NCBI RefSeq assembly: GCF_019430885.1
Contig: NZ_JAHYBZ010000006.1
Span: 310,001-374,000 of the forward strand
Direction: 5' to 3'
Length of the DNA stretch: 64,000 bases
DNA from: Roseomonas alba
Lineage (GTDB): Bacteria > Pseudomonadota > Alphaproteobacteria > Acetobacterales > Acetobacteraceae
A model generated the notes under the pieces. The model made no database searches. It was given only the letters and a program-made list of their open reading frames with translations, and was not told the origin of the DNA. Position 1 is the stretch's first letter; the number at the start of each line of letters is the position of its first letter. The translations under genes were made by a program, and so were the position numbers. Shown in pieces: positions 45,743 to 54,264 of this stretch.

Positions 45743-45946
45743 TCAATGGAGAACGGTGCCATGCTTCGCAAGCACCCGCCGGACGCATCTGCGGAGGACG
45801 GGCGATCCAGTCCCGGCGAGCAGAAGCATATCCGCGATGCCTATCGCGATCTCACCGTCGCGGATTTCGGCGCAGGCCTTCCAATAGACTTCCACTTCGG
45901 CCCGACGATCCGGCGGCGACGAAGTGCGCGAGAGCATCGTCTTCAT
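45743..45946 (-). CDS. Small hypothetical protein
   Basis: 67 residues from the ATG at 45946, with AAGGGAG 9 nt upstream on the minus strand. Sequence MKTMLSRTSSPPDRRAEVEV, then YWKACAEIRDGEIAIGIADM and a basic C-terminal helix (VLRRCVRRVLAKHG). No family is recognised. The ribosome site and normal amino-acid mix favour a real gene. It reads toward the MucR-type gene, on the same strand. Confidence 0.42.
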   Translation of the reverse strand: MKTMLSRTSSPPDRRAEVEVYWKACAEIRDGEIAIGIADMLLLAGTGSPVLRRCVRRVLAKHGTVLH

Positions 45947-46300
45947 GGTCCACATCTCCCTTGCCGACTGCGCCAACGCCGCAGAGCGGCGCTCGGTTGC
46001 GCGAAAGGCGGGCGGAGATGTCGCACAGGGTCACGGACACTTCAGCGACGGGGCGCACAACGCCACGAAGGCCCGCCTTCAGGCCGACCAGATCGTGCCG
46101 CCGGCTGGAGAATGCAGAGCGACATGCTCCGGGACAGCCGGCTGCTGACCGAACCAGGGCGCGGTGGTGACAGGCGAAGGGGCGCCCCCTCCGAATGTCG
46201 ACGGCGCGCGGCATTCGGAAGGCTGCGCGGAGGATACGCCTGACCCTTTGGCGCGTCTCCTCAGCCGGGATATCTCCAGGATGTCTCTCTACAATTTTCC
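45947..46300. other. 354-bp gap without a convincing gene
   Basis: Open frames here are short and have no ribosome sites or protein-like features. No hairpin with a T-run was seen next to the acyl-CoA dehydrogenase stop at 46301. The region probably holds the 3' untranslated end of the acyl-CoA operon and the promoter of the small gene at 45946. Confidence 0.4.
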
Positions 46301-47473
46301 CTATCCCGGCAGCCCCAGCACGTTCTTCGACAGGATGTTCTTCTGGATCTCGTTCGACCCGCCATAGATCGTGGCCGGTCGCGCCTGGATGTAGAGCCCG
46401 GTCGGGTTGAGGTTGCGGTTGCCTTCCATCGGCTCCAGCAGCCCGGCGTTCTCGCCGGCGATCTCCAGCATCGTATCGGTGATGCGCTGGAACAGCTCGG
46501 TCTGGAACACCTTCAGCATCGACACATCGGGACCGAGCGTCTTGCCCCGCCGAAGCTTGTCGACGAAAGATCCGTAGAGCGACTTCAGATCCTCCAGATC
46601 CAGCCGCAGGCGGCCGTAGGTGTCCTGGAAGGCGACGTCCTCCCACACCCCCATGCGCTCGGCGAGCTGGCGCAGTCGCGTGAAGGCATAGGCCGACAGG
46701 CGCGGCGAGCCGAGATAGATGCGTTCGAAGGACAGCAGCGCCTTGGCCATGTCCCAGCCGCGGTTCGGCGTGCCCACCAGGTTCTTTGCCGGCACGCGGA
46801 CATTGTCGAAGAAGACCTCGCAGAACTCGTCATGATATTCGAGGTTGATGATCGGCTTCACCGTGATGCCCGGCGTCGCCATATCCACCAGCAGGAATGA
46901 GATACCCTCCTGCTTCTTGGCATTCTTGTCGGTACGCACCAGCAGGAAGCACCAATTCGCGTCCATCGCGAGCGTGGTCCAGATCTTCTGGCCGTTCACG
47001 ACATATTCGTCGCCGTCCAGCACCGCCTCGGTGCGCAGCGCGGCGAGGTCGGACCCTGCATTGGGTTCGGAATAGCCCTGGCACCAGATGTGCTCGCCGC
47101 TCAGGATCTTCGGCAGGAAGTATTGCTGCTGCTCATCCGTGCCGTGGTTGATCAGCAACGGGCCGACCATGACGATGCCGTGGTCGTTGGTGCGCGCACA
47201 GCCGTAGCGCTCGACCTCCTCGGTGAAGATGATCTGCTTGGCCGGGGACAGGCCCATCCCGCCGAACTGGCGCGGCCAGCCGGGACAGAGCCAGCCCTTC
47301 TCGGCCAGCATGAAGTACCAGGGCTTGTTCTCCTCCCAATGCAGGCGCTTGGGGGGGTTGCGGAGCTCCGCCGGATAGTTGCCCTCGATCCAGGCGCGGA
47401 CATGGGTGCGGAAGGCCTCGTCCTCCATGGCGTTGAGGTCGGCGGTTTCCTTCGGTGCGATGGACACGGCCAT
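46301..47473 (-). CDS. Acyl-CoA dehydrogenase (last gene of the acyl-CoA operon)
   Basis: 390 residues with full acyl-CoA dehydrogenase layout: helical N-domain, FAD/substrate loop QGYSEPNAGSDLAALRTEAV, beta-domain GQKIWTTLAMDANWCFLLVR and the C-terminal helical bundle. At the position of the medium-chain enzyme catalytic Glu (YEGTxQIQ) it reads YGGSNEIQ, so Glu is replaced by Gly. This is seen in large subunits of heteromeric dehydrogenases or in enzymes whose base lies elsewhere. It pairs with the shorter dehydrogenase at 48238-49308 in the same operon and starts 3 bp after the crotonase stop. Confidence 0.93.
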   Translation of the reverse strand: MAVSIAPKETADLNAMEDEAFRTHVRAWIEGNYPAELRNPPKRLHWEENKPWYFMLAEKGWLCPGWPRQFGGMGLSPAKQIIFTEEVERYGCARTNDHGIVMVGPLLINHGTDEQQQYFLPKILSGEHIWCQGYSEPNAGSDLAALRTEAVLDGDEYVVNGQKIWTTLAMDANWCFLLVRTDKNAKKQEGISFLLVDMATPGITVKPIINLEYHDEFCEVFFDNVRVPAKNLVGTPNRGWDMAKALLSFERIYLGSPRLSAYAFTRLRQLAERMGVWEDVAFQDTYGRLRLDLEDLKSLYGSFVDKLRRGKTLGPDVSMLKVFQTELFQRITDTMLEIAGENAGLLEPMEGNRNLNPTGLYIQARPATIYGGSNEIQKNILSKNVLGLPG

Positions 47474-47476
47474 GGC

Positions 47477-48241
47477 TCAGCCTCCGAACTTGGGCTTGCG
47501 CTTCTCAAGGAACGCCGCACGGCCTTCCTGGAAGTCGGATGTGGTGAACAGCAGGCCCTGGAAGGTCTGCTCGTCGGCCAGCGCCTCGTCGAGGCCTTCC
47601 GACAGGATCTTCTTGGTCAACTCGATCGGGCCGGACGCCTCGGCAGCGAGGAAGTGCGCCTTCTCCAGCGCGACTTCCAGCGCCTTGCCCGGGGGGGCGA
47701 GGTAGTCCACCAGCCCGATCCGCTCGCCTTCCGGCGCGTTCACCACCTCATGGTAGAACAGGATGCGCCGCGCCCGGCCAACGCTCACGCGGCGCGGCAG
47801 GAAATAGGGCAGCCCCATGTCGGACATCAGCCCGATCTTGTGGAAGCCCGCGACGAAGCGGGCGTCCTCCGCGGCGACGATGGTGTCGCAGGCGCAGGCG
47901 ACGGCCATGCCCGCACCCGCCGCCCAACCTTCCACCGCAGCGACCAGCGGCTTGCCGCCACGCGCCATCAGCCGCACCAGACGGTGCGTGCGGCGCATGC
48001 GCTCCCGCCCCGCCAGCGCATCGCCCACATCCATGGCCGAGATGTCGCCGCCCGCGCAGAAGGTGCCGCCCGCGCCGGTCACGACGATGGACCGCACCGC
48101 GCGGTCGGCATGGGCGCGTTCGATCGCGTCTTCCAGCGCCGCGCGCACCGCCGGCGCGATGGCGTTCTTGCGTTCCGGATAGTCGATGGTGAGGACGAGG
48201 ACGCCGCCGTCCTTCTCCTCGCGAAGGCGGGCCTCGCTCAT
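47477..48241 (-). CDS. Enoyl-CoA hydratase/isomerase (crotonase family)
   Basis: 254 residues. Oxyanion-hole regions ERKNAIAPAVRAAL and TFCAGGDISAMD are present. The second conserved region AAVEGWAAGAGMAVACACDT contains the usual GAG but lacks the classical hydratase Glu at the first position, so it could be a hydratase, isomerase or related crotonase. Its start overlaps the stop of the dehydrogenase gene upstream by 4 bp. It acts in beta-oxidation of the acid handled by this operon. Confidence 0.9.
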   Translation of the reverse strand: MSEARLREEKDGGVLVLTIDYPERKNAIAPAVRAALEDAIERAHADRAVRSIVVTGAGGTFCAGGDISAMDVGDALAGRERMRRTHRLVRLMARGGKPLVAAVEGWAAGAGMAVACACDTIVAAEDARFVAGFHKIGLMSDMGLPYFLPRRVSVGRARRILFYHEVVNAPEGERIGLVDYLAPPGKALEVALEKAHFLAAEASGPIELTKKILSEGLDEALADEQTFQGLLFTTSDFQEGRAAFLEKRKPKFGG

Positions 48242-49308
48242 TCCACATCCTCCGGCGCCAGCGCCATGAAGCGGCGGCGATGCAGCCCGGCCGAGCCATA
48301 CTGGTTCATCACCACCATGCCGCGCCGCAGATACAGCCCGACATCATATTCGTCGGTGTAGCCGATGCCGCCATGAAGCTGGATGCACTGCCGCAGCACA
48401 TACATCCCGGATTCCACCGCGCGATGCTTCGCCTTCGACACCGCCGCCTGGCGCACCGCACCCGTCGCACCGTCGTCCAGCACCGCCGCCGCGCTCTCCA
48501 CCGCCGCGCGCGTCAGCGAGAGATGAATCTTCAGATCCGCCGCACGATGCTGCAACGCCTGGAAGGTGCCAATGATCCGGCCGAACTGCTGCCGCGTCTT
48601 CAGGTAGCCGATGGTCAGCTCGAAGGCCTTCTCCATCAGCCCCAGCATGTGGCCGGCGGTCATCAGCGCCGCCTCGTCCAGCGCCTGTTCCAGCACGGCG
48701 CCGATGTCGTCCGCGACATGCGACGCGCGCGACAGGTCGGGCCGCAGCGTGCCGACGAAGCCGCCATCCATCGCCTTTTCCAGCGTGAGGTCCGCCCCCG
48801 CCGCGTCCAGCGACACCAGCGCGATGCGGTTGCCCTCCCGCACCGGCAGCAGGAAGGCATCCGCCCCGCCCGCCATCGGGATGAAGACGCGCGGCGCATC
48901 GCCCGTGCCCGGCACGGCGATGCTGTCCGCCTTCTCTTGCCAGGCGGTCAGCACGACTTTCCCGCCTTCCAGCAGCGGGCCAAGCAGCGCCGTGTCCCCG
49001 GCCGCCGCCAGCACCCGCGCCGACAGCATCGCCGGGATCAGCGGCTCGGGCGCGAGGCCCGCACCGATCTCCTCCTGCAGCGCCACCGCCTCGGACATGC
49101 CGAGGCCCGCACCGCCCGCCGCCTCCGGCACCGCCAGGCCGATCCAGCCGAGCGCACCCATCTCGGCGAAGACCTCGCGCGAGAAGCCAGGTTCGACAAA
49201 GCGCAGCGCGCGCACGCGCTTGGTGTCGCCGTCGCGCGGCGCGACCGCGCCCGCGCTGTCGCGGATCATGCGGATGGATTCGGATCGTTCGTCCAAGGCC
49301 TGGCTCAT
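48238..49308 (-). CDS. Acyl-CoA dehydrogenase, short/diverged subunit
   Basis: 356 residues from the ATG at 49308. The dehydrogenase C-domain is recognisable (LKTRQQFGRIIGTFQALQHR; VLRQCIQLHGGIGYTDEYDV) but the N- and middle domains are shortened and the usual catalytic YEGT motif is absent. It ends with NQYGSAGLHRRR. Such small subunits form heterotetramers with a larger dehydrogenase in pimelate and steroid side-chain degradation. It is therefore a likely partner of the 390-residue protein (inference). A 10-bp hairpin lies just upstream, between it and the CoA-transferase gene. Confidence 0.85.
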   Translation of the reverse strand: MSQALDERSESIRMIRDSAGAVAPRDGDTKRVRALRFVEPGFSREVFAEMGALGWIGLAVPEAAGGAGLGMSEAVALQEEIGAGLAPEPLIPAMLSARVLAAAGDTALLGPLLEGGKVVLTAWQEKADSIAVPGTGDAPRVFIPMAGGADAFLLPVREGNRIALVSLDAAGADLTLEKAMDGGFVGTLRPDLSRASHVADDIGAVLEQALDEAALMTAGHMLGLMEKAFELTIGYLKTRQQFGRIIGTFQALQHRAADLKIHLSLTRAAVESAAAVLDDGATGAVRQAAVSKAKHRAVESGMYVLRQCIQLHGGIGYTDEYDVGLYLRRGMVVMNQYGSAGLHRRRFMALAPEDVE

Positions 49309-49320
49309 CGCTTCCAAAGG

Positions 49321-49345
49321 TCGGGGGGAGATGAACTCCCCCCGA
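49321..49345. other. Internal operon hairpin
   Basis: TCGGGGGGAG and CTCCCCCCGA form a perfect 10-bp stem around ATGAA, 12 nt upstream of the dehydrogenase start and 52 nt after the CoA-transferase stop. It has no T-run on the minus strand. It may stabilise or partly terminate the operon transcript, separating activation genes from oxidation genes. Confidence 0.5.
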
Positions 49346-49397
49346 ACCCCCCTCCTTCTTTTGACTGGGCGCCCCGCCGCTGGCGAGGCGCAGCAAT

Positions 49398-50039
49398 TCA
49401 CTGCGTGTGCAGCACCGCGCCGGAGGCCGCCTGCGCCTCCTCCAGCGTCACGCCGGGGGCGAGGTCCACCACCACGAAGCCCTTCTCCGGCGACACGTCG
49501 AAGACGCCGAGATTGGTGTAGACGCGCTTCACGGCACCCGGCGTCGTCAGCGGATAGCCACAGGTCTCCACCAGCTTCGGACGACCATCCTTCGTCGTGT
49601 GTTCCATGATGACCCACAGGCGCTTCGCACCTGCGCCGAGATCCATCGCGCCACCCACGGCCGGCGCGCTGTCATTCTCGCTCGTCGCCCAATTGGCGAT
49701 GTCGCCGTTCTGCGCGACCTCGAAGGCCCCCAGCACGCACAGGTCGATATGCCCGCCGCGGATCATCGCGAAGCTGTCCGCATGATGGCAGTAGGACCCG
49801 CCCGGCCGCAGCGTCACCGGCTGCTTGCCCGCATTCACCAGCCACGGATCCACCTTGTCCGGCGCGGGTGCGGGGCCCATGCCGAGGATCCCGTTTTCCG
49901 AGTGGAAGATCACCTCGCGCTCGGTCGGCACGTAGTTGCCGACCATGGTCGGAATGCCGATGCCGAGATTGACGATCCAGCCTTCCGGAATGTCCTGGGC
50001 CAGGCGCGCGGCCATGCCCTTGCGGTCGAAGCCTGACAT
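49398..50039 (-). CDS. 3-oxoacid CoA-transferase subunit B
   Basis: 213 residues, the length of ScoB/PcaJ. RLAQDIPEGWIVNLGIGIPT opens the protein. SENGILGMGPAPAPDK holds the catalytic glutamate that forms the CoA thioester, and GGAMDLGAGAKRLWVIMEHT follows. It forms a heterotetramer with subunit A, encoded 24 bp upstream, and moves CoA from a donor (for example succinyl-CoA) to an acid. The genuine acceptor is unknown. Confidence 0.93.
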   Translation of the reverse strand: MSGFDRKGMAARLAQDIPEGWIVNLGIGIPTMVGNYVPTEREVIFHSENGILGMGPAPAPDKVDPWLVNAGKQPVTLRPGGSYCHHADSFAMIRGGHIDLCVLGAFEVAQNGDIANWATSENDSAPAVGGAMDLGAGAKRLWVIMEHTTKDGRPKLVETCGYPLTTPGAVKRVYTNLGVFDVSPEKGFVVVDLAPGVTLEEAQAASGAVLHTQ

Positions 50040-50063
50040 GTGTTCGCCCTCCTGTTCCGATGC

Positions 50064-50744
50064 CTATGCCCAGTCCGGCCCGCGATCCACCTGGATCACG
50101 CGATGCACGAAGATGCCCGGCGTGTGCACATTCTCCGGCACCAGTTCCCCCAATTCGCGCAGATGCGACACCTGCGCGATGGTCAGGTCGGCCGCCATCG
50201 CCATCACCGGATTGAAGTTCCGCCCCGAGGCCCGATAGGTCAGGTTGCCCCAGCGATCGCCTTCCCAGCCCTCGACCAGCGCGACATCGCCCTTCAGCGC
50301 GTGTTCCATCACATAGCGGCGGCCGTTGAACTCGCGTTCCTCCTTGCCGTTCGCCAGGATCGTGCCGACCGAGGTCGCGGTGAAGAAGGCCGGCACGCCC
50401 GCGCCCGCGGCGCGCATGCGCTCGGCCATCGTGCCCTGCGGCACGATCTCCAGCTCGATCTTCCCCGCGCGGTACAGTTCCTCGAACACCACGGACCCGG
50501 CGGAACGCGGGAAGGAGCAGATGATCTTCCGCACCCGCCCGAGTTCCATCAGCTTCGCCAGCCCCACGCGCCCATTGCCGGCATTGTTGGCGACGCAGAC
50601 CAGGTCCTTCGCCCCCTGCTCGATCAGCGCCTCGATGAGCTGGTCCGGCTGGCCCACGGCGCCGAAGCCGCCGATCAGCACGGTCGACCCGTCCTTGATG
50701 CCTGCCATGGCATCCGCCATGGACTGAACGATCTTGTTGATCAC
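50064..50744 (-). CDS. 3-oxoacid CoA-transferase subunit A
   Basis: 226 residues. It begins MINKIVQSMADAMAGIKDGS. TVLIGGFGAVGQPDQLIEAL is the CoA-binding glycine motif, and ELEIVPQGTMAERMRAAGAG and NPVMAMAADLTIAQVSHL are typical of ScoA/PcaI. It works with subunit B. It lies 15 bp downstream of the MaoC gene in the same operon. Confidence 0.93.
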   Translation of the reverse strand: MINKIVQSMADAMAGIKDGSTVLIGGFGAVGQPDQLIEALIEQGAKDLVCVANNAGNGRVGLAKLMELGRVRKIICSFPRSAGSVVFEELYRAGKIELEIVPQGTMAERMRAAGAGVPAFFTATSVGTILANGKEEREFNGRRYVMEHALKGDVALVEGWEGDRWGNLTYRASGRNFNPVMAMAADLTIAQVSHLRELGELVPENVHTPGIFVHRVIQVDRGPDWA

Positions 50745-50759
50745 GTCTCTCTCTCGTCC

Positions 50760-51617
50760 TTACGGGTGCCGGAACAGCCCGTTGCTCACCACCACCTTGT
50801 CGCGCTCCACCACCCGGGCGCGGAAGGCGGCCCCGCCTTCCTCGTCCCAGATCTCCGTGCGGATCGTCTCCCCCGGAAAGACCGGCGAGGAGAAGCGCAG
50901 ATCCATCCGCCCGAAGCGCGCGGGATCATAGTCGCACAGCGCCTTCATCAGCGCATGGCACACCACGCCGAAGGTGCAGAGCCCATGCAGGATCGGCTGC
51001 TTGAAGCCGGCCTTGGCCGCGACGTCCGGGTCGATATGCAGCGGGTTGTGGTCGCCATTGAGGCGATAGACTATCGCCTGCTCGGGCCGCGTGACCAGAT
51101 CGACCGATCGGTCGGGCGCGCGCTCCGGTTCCGCATGCGGCTTCTTCACCGGCCCCGACGGCCCGCCGAAGCCGCCATCGCCACGCGCGAAGGTCGTCCC
51201 TTCCAGCGTCGCCAGCTTCTCGCCGGTCTTCGCATCGACCACGACGCGCTCGTTGTAGAGCAGCGCGCCCTTGCCCGGTCCGCGATCGACGATCGCGCTG
51301 ATGCGCGACTTCCCGATGATCTCGCCTTCTGCCGGCAGGGGCTTGTGCAGGATCAGCGACTGCTCGCCATGCAGCACCTGCGTCCAGTCTACCCCGGTAT
51401 CCGGGTTGCGCAGCCAGAAACCCGGATAGCCCAGCACGTTCGCCATGGACGGCATCGCCTTCAGCCCCGGCTCATAGACGAAGCCGAGCTGCTTCCGGTC
51501 CATCGGATCCTGCCCCAGGCCGATGGAGAAATTGTACAGCGCCGTATCCTGCCAGCGGATGGTCTGCCGGATCTCCGGGATCGGGTAGTTCAGCAGATGC
51601 TCGTAATTGATGGTCAC
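50760..51617 (-). CDS. MaoC-like (R)-specific enoyl-CoA hydratase, hydratase-2 type
   Basis: 285 residues with two hot-dog folds, as in eukaryotic-type hydratase 2 (multifunctional enzyme 2). The N-terminal half (QLGFVYEPGLKAMPSMANVL; HGEQSLILHKPL) contacts the acyl chain. The C-terminal half has the hydratase-2 motif with Asp and His: YRLNGDHNPLHIDPDVAAKA followed by GFKQPILHGLCTFG. It hydrates trans-2-enoyl-CoA to the (R)-3-hydroxyacyl-CoA, complementing the crotonase gene. Its start overlaps the synthetase stop by 4 bp. Confidence 0.92.
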   Translation of the reverse strand: MTINYEHLLNYPIPEIRQTIRWQDTALYNFSIGLGQDPMDRKQLGFVYEPGLKAMPSMANVLGYPGFWLRNPDTGVDWTQVLHGEQSLILHKPLPAEGEIIGKSRISAIVDRGPGKGALLYNERVVVDAKTGEKLATLEGTTFARGDGGFGGPSGPVKKPHAEPERAPDRSVDLVTRPEQAIVYRLNGDHNPLHIDPDVAAKAGFKQPILHGLCTFGVVCHALMKALCDYDPARFGRMDLRFSSPVFPGETIRTEIWDEEGGAAFRARVVERDKVVVSNGLFRHP

Positions 51618-53755
51618 GCGTGGGTTTCCTCGACCTCGATCACCGCATCGGCGGCGAAGGCGCCCTGCCCTTCCGGCAGCACCAGCAGCGGGTTCACATC
51701 GACCGACAGCAGGCGGTCCCCTGCCCCGGCCGCGAAGCGCGACAGCGCGGCGAGCGCCCCCGCCAAGGCCTTCACATCCGCCTTGGGCCGCCCGCGCGCG
51801 CCGTCGAGCAGCGGGAAGCCTTTCAGCGAGCGGATCATCACCTCGGCATCCGTCACGCTGAAGGGGCAGCGGCGGAAGGCGACGTCCTTCAGGATCTCGA
51901 TGAAGACGCCGCCGAGGCCCACCATCGCCACCGGCCCGAAGACCGGATCACGCGCGACGCCGAGCGCCATCTCGACCGCACCCTTGATCTGCTTCGCGAT
52001 CAGCACGCCCTCGATGCGCGCGCCCGGCGCGCGTTCCGCCGCGCGGGACAGCAGCGTCGCATGCGCTTCCCGCACCGCATCGGCCGAGGCGAGATCGAGG
52101 ATCACGCCGCCGATCTCGCTCTTGTGCAGGATGTCCGGCGACAGGATCTTGGCCACCACCGGGAAGCCGAAGGATTCCGCCGCGGCCACGGCTTCCTCCA
52201 CGCTCGCGCAGGCCTTCTCCGGCACCGCCGGCACGCCGGCTGCGGCGAGGATGCGCTTGCCTTCGGCCTCGGTCGGCGTCGTCGCCGGCAGCGTGACGCG
52301 CGGCACGACGAATTCCCCGGCCGCCGGCGTCGCGAAAGCCGCGCCGAAGCGCCCCATCGCCTGGATGGCATTCACGGCCCGCGTCGGGTCCTCGAAGACG
52401 ATGTAGCCGTCCTCCTCATACCCCTTCACCTTGTCGGGCGAGGCGATGACCGACAGCACCCAGAGCCGGTCGGCGAATTTCTCCCGAGCCTGCTTCAGGT
52501 ACGGCCGCAGCTTCGGTGCCATGGTGGTGGACCCGCCCGTCTGGGTCAGGAAGACCAGCATGGACTGGTAGCCGCCCGCCTCGGCCGTGACTTCGAGGAA
52601 ATGCTCGAAGGTCTCGGTCTGGTTGACTGCCTGGGCGGTGCAGTCCACCGGGTTGCGCGGCGCGGCGAAGGAGATCAGGCCCTTCAGATGCGCCTGGGCC
52701 TCCTCCGGCATCGGCGGCATCGGGATGCCTGCGGCCTCGGCGGCGTCCGAGATCAGCACCCCCGCCCCACCGCTCACCGTGATGACGCCGAGGGTGTTCT
52801 TCGCCGGATAGATGCGCCGCGACGCGGCATAGGCGATGTCGAGCATCTGCTCGGTCGTCGTCGCGCGTACCACGCCGAACTCGGACAGCACGGCCTCGGT
52901 GACCGCATCGTCACCGGCGATGGACGCCGTATGCGACTTCGCCGCATGGCCGCCGAGCTCCGACCGCCCGACCTTCATCATCACCACCGGCTTGCGGTTG
53001 CGCCGCGCCAGGTCGAGTGCGGCGATGAAGCGCGCACTCTCGCGAATTCCCTCGGCATAGGCGCAGATCACCTCGACCTCCGGCGCCTGCGCCATCCAGC
53101 CGATCACTTCGCCGAGCGAGACGTCGCTCTCATTGCCCGTGGTCACACAGACCGGTGTCCCGAGCCCGCGCGCCCGCGACGTGGCGAACAGATGCGTGCC
53201 ATAGGCGCCCGACTGGGACGCGATGCCGATATTCCCCGGCAGCGGCCAGCCCTGCTCGAAGCTGGTCGAGAACATCGGGTAGAAGCCGACCGCCGCGTTG
53301 AACAGCCCGAGGCAGTTCGGCCCCAGGATGCGCATGCCGTGCTGCCGCGCCGCGGCGACCAGCCGGTCCTGCATCGCGGCTCCGGCCTCGTCCACCTCGG
53401 CGAATCCGGCGGTGAAGACGATGGCGGCGGGGCAGCCCTTCGCGCCGAGATCGGCCACCGCCTGTACGGCGGACTCGCCCGGCACGGCGACGATCGCGAC
53501 GTCCGGCACCTGGTTCAGCGCAGCGACCGAGGCGAAGGCGGGCAGCCCTTGAACGACCGGTCGGTTGGGATTCACGGGAAGGATCGTCCCGGCGAAACCC
53601 TGATTCTGCATATAGGCGATCGGCCGCCCGCCGATCCGCGTCGGGTCGTCCGAAGCGCCGATGATGGCGACGGATGACGGGCGGATCATGGCGTCGAGAG
53701 CGGCGAAACCCGATGGGGACGACGATGTTCGCGGGTAACCGCCTTCGGCGGGCAT
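51614..53755 (-). CDS. Acyl-CoA synthetase, NDP-forming type (acetate-CoA ligase family)
   Basis: 713 residues from the ATG at 53755, which has GGAGAGG 8 nt upstream; an ATG two codons earlier (53761) is possible. Domains in order: CoA-binding Rossmann fold (SVAIIGASDDPTRIGGRPIA), succinyl-CoA-synthetase-like ligase domains with the phospho-His region (AKSHTASIAGDDAVTEAVL), then a C-terminal ATP-grasp half (FPVVAKILSPDILHKSEIGG). It couples ATP or ADP turnover to acyl-CoA formation. It is the first gene of the operon and probably activates its substrate. Confidence 0.92.
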   Translation of the reverse strand: MPAEGGYPRTSSSPSGFAALDAMIRPSSVAIIGASDDPTRIGGRPIAYMQNQGFAGTILPVNPNRPVVQGLPAFASVAALNQVPDVAIVAVPGESAVQAVADLGAKGCPAAIVFTAGFAEVDEAGAAMQDRLVAAARQHGMRILGPNCLGLFNAAVGFYPMFSTSFEQGWPLPGNIGIASQSGAYGTHLFATSRARGLGTPVCVTTGNESDVSLGEVIGWMAQAPEVEVICAYAEGIRESARFIAALDLARRNRKPVVMMKVGRSELGGHAAKSHTASIAGDDAVTEAVLSEFGVVRATTTEQMLDIAYAASRRIYPAKNTLGVITVSGGAGVLISDAAEAAGIPMPPMPEEAQAHLKGLISFAAPRNPVDCTAQAVNQTETFEHFLEVTAEAGGYQSMLVFLTQTGGSTTMAPKLRPYLKQAREKFADRLWVLSVIASPDKVKGYEEDGYIVFEDPTRAVNAIQAMGRFGAAFATPAAGEFVVPRVTLPATTPTEAEGKRILAAAGVPAVPEKACASVEEAVAAAESFGFPVVAKILSPDILHKSEIGGVILDLASADAVREAHATLLSRAAERAPGARIEGVLIAKQIKGAVEMALGVARDPVFGPVAMVGLGGVFIEILKDVAFRRCPFSVTDAEVMIRSLKGFPLLDGARGRPKADVKALAGALAALSRFAAGAGDRLLSVDVNPLLVLPEGQGAFAADAVIEVEETHA

Positions 53756-53877
53756 GGGCATTTCCTCTCCGGTTCAGAAGCCGGAGGGTGACGCCCCGGC
53801 CCGCAGGCGGCAAGGGGGGCACCATCATGTCAGGGTCGACGACGCTCGGCGGCGCGGCAAGCCGCGCCGGATGCCGG

Positions 53878-54144
53878 TCAGGGGTGCGTGTCGGCCTGGT
53901 CCTGGTCGCCTTCCGCGGCGACCGGCTCCTCGCCGGGCACGGTACGGAGACAGCGCGCATCAGTCGCAAGGACCCACTCGCCCGAGACGCCGTCCTCATC
54001 CTGGCCTTCGGCGCTCATGACCATGCGCAACGGCGCCAGGGCCACCGCCGCGTCGCTGTCAGCTTCGATGTGCATGTCGAGAGCGCCGATGGCGCCGAAC
54101 ATTCGCCGGGCGATGCGAGATGCGGCCGTCGCATCCGTCAGCAT
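53878..54144 (-). CDS. Small hypothetical protein
   Basis: 88 residues from the ATG at 54144; an upstream Met at 54234 lies inside repeat B5 and is disfavoured. It starts MLTDATAASRIARRMFGAIG and continues to a strand-like region (LRMVMSAEGQDEDGVSGEWV) and an acidic tail (EEPVAAEGDQDQADTHP). No known domain or signal peptide. It lies between the acyl-CoA operon and the lytic transglycosylase gene. Confidence 0.45.
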   Translation of the reverse strand: MLTDATAASRIARRMFGAIGALDMHIEADSDAAVALAPLRMVMSAEGQDEDGVSGEWVLATDARCLRTVPGEEPVAAEGDQDQADTHP

Positions 54145-54198
54145 GAGCGCGGATCGATAACAGATCGAACCGCCGTGGCTCAGCGCTTCGTGATGGAG

Positions 54199-54264
54199 GG
54201 GTCGTTTGAAGCGGCCTGCACCGGCCCTGGACATGCGCCGGATGGCGCATGTCCAAGCAGCCTC
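54199..54264. repeat. Family B repeat, copy B5 (partial), with terminator hairpin
   Basis: A perfect 12-bp hairpin TGGACATGCGCC/GGCGCATGTCCA (54228-54255) begins 9 nt after the stop codon of the lytic transglycosylase gene (minus strand). GTCGTTTGAAGC on its far side matches the GACCGTTTG outer end of B3. The long arms and ACCCAACGACA loop are missing. Position and symmetry suit a terminator. Confidence 0.65.

Noticed and set aside
50040..52406. Long plus-strand open frame (788 codons) opposite the MaoC and synthetase genes
   Set aside because: It mirrors genes with clear catalytic motifs on the other strand; high GC removes stops from antisense frames. Its product is rich in His/Arg/Pro with no domains.
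51620..53677. Plus-strand open frame of 685 codons opposite the acyl-CoA synthetase gene
   Set aside because: Same mirror effect; no signal, motif or ribosome site.
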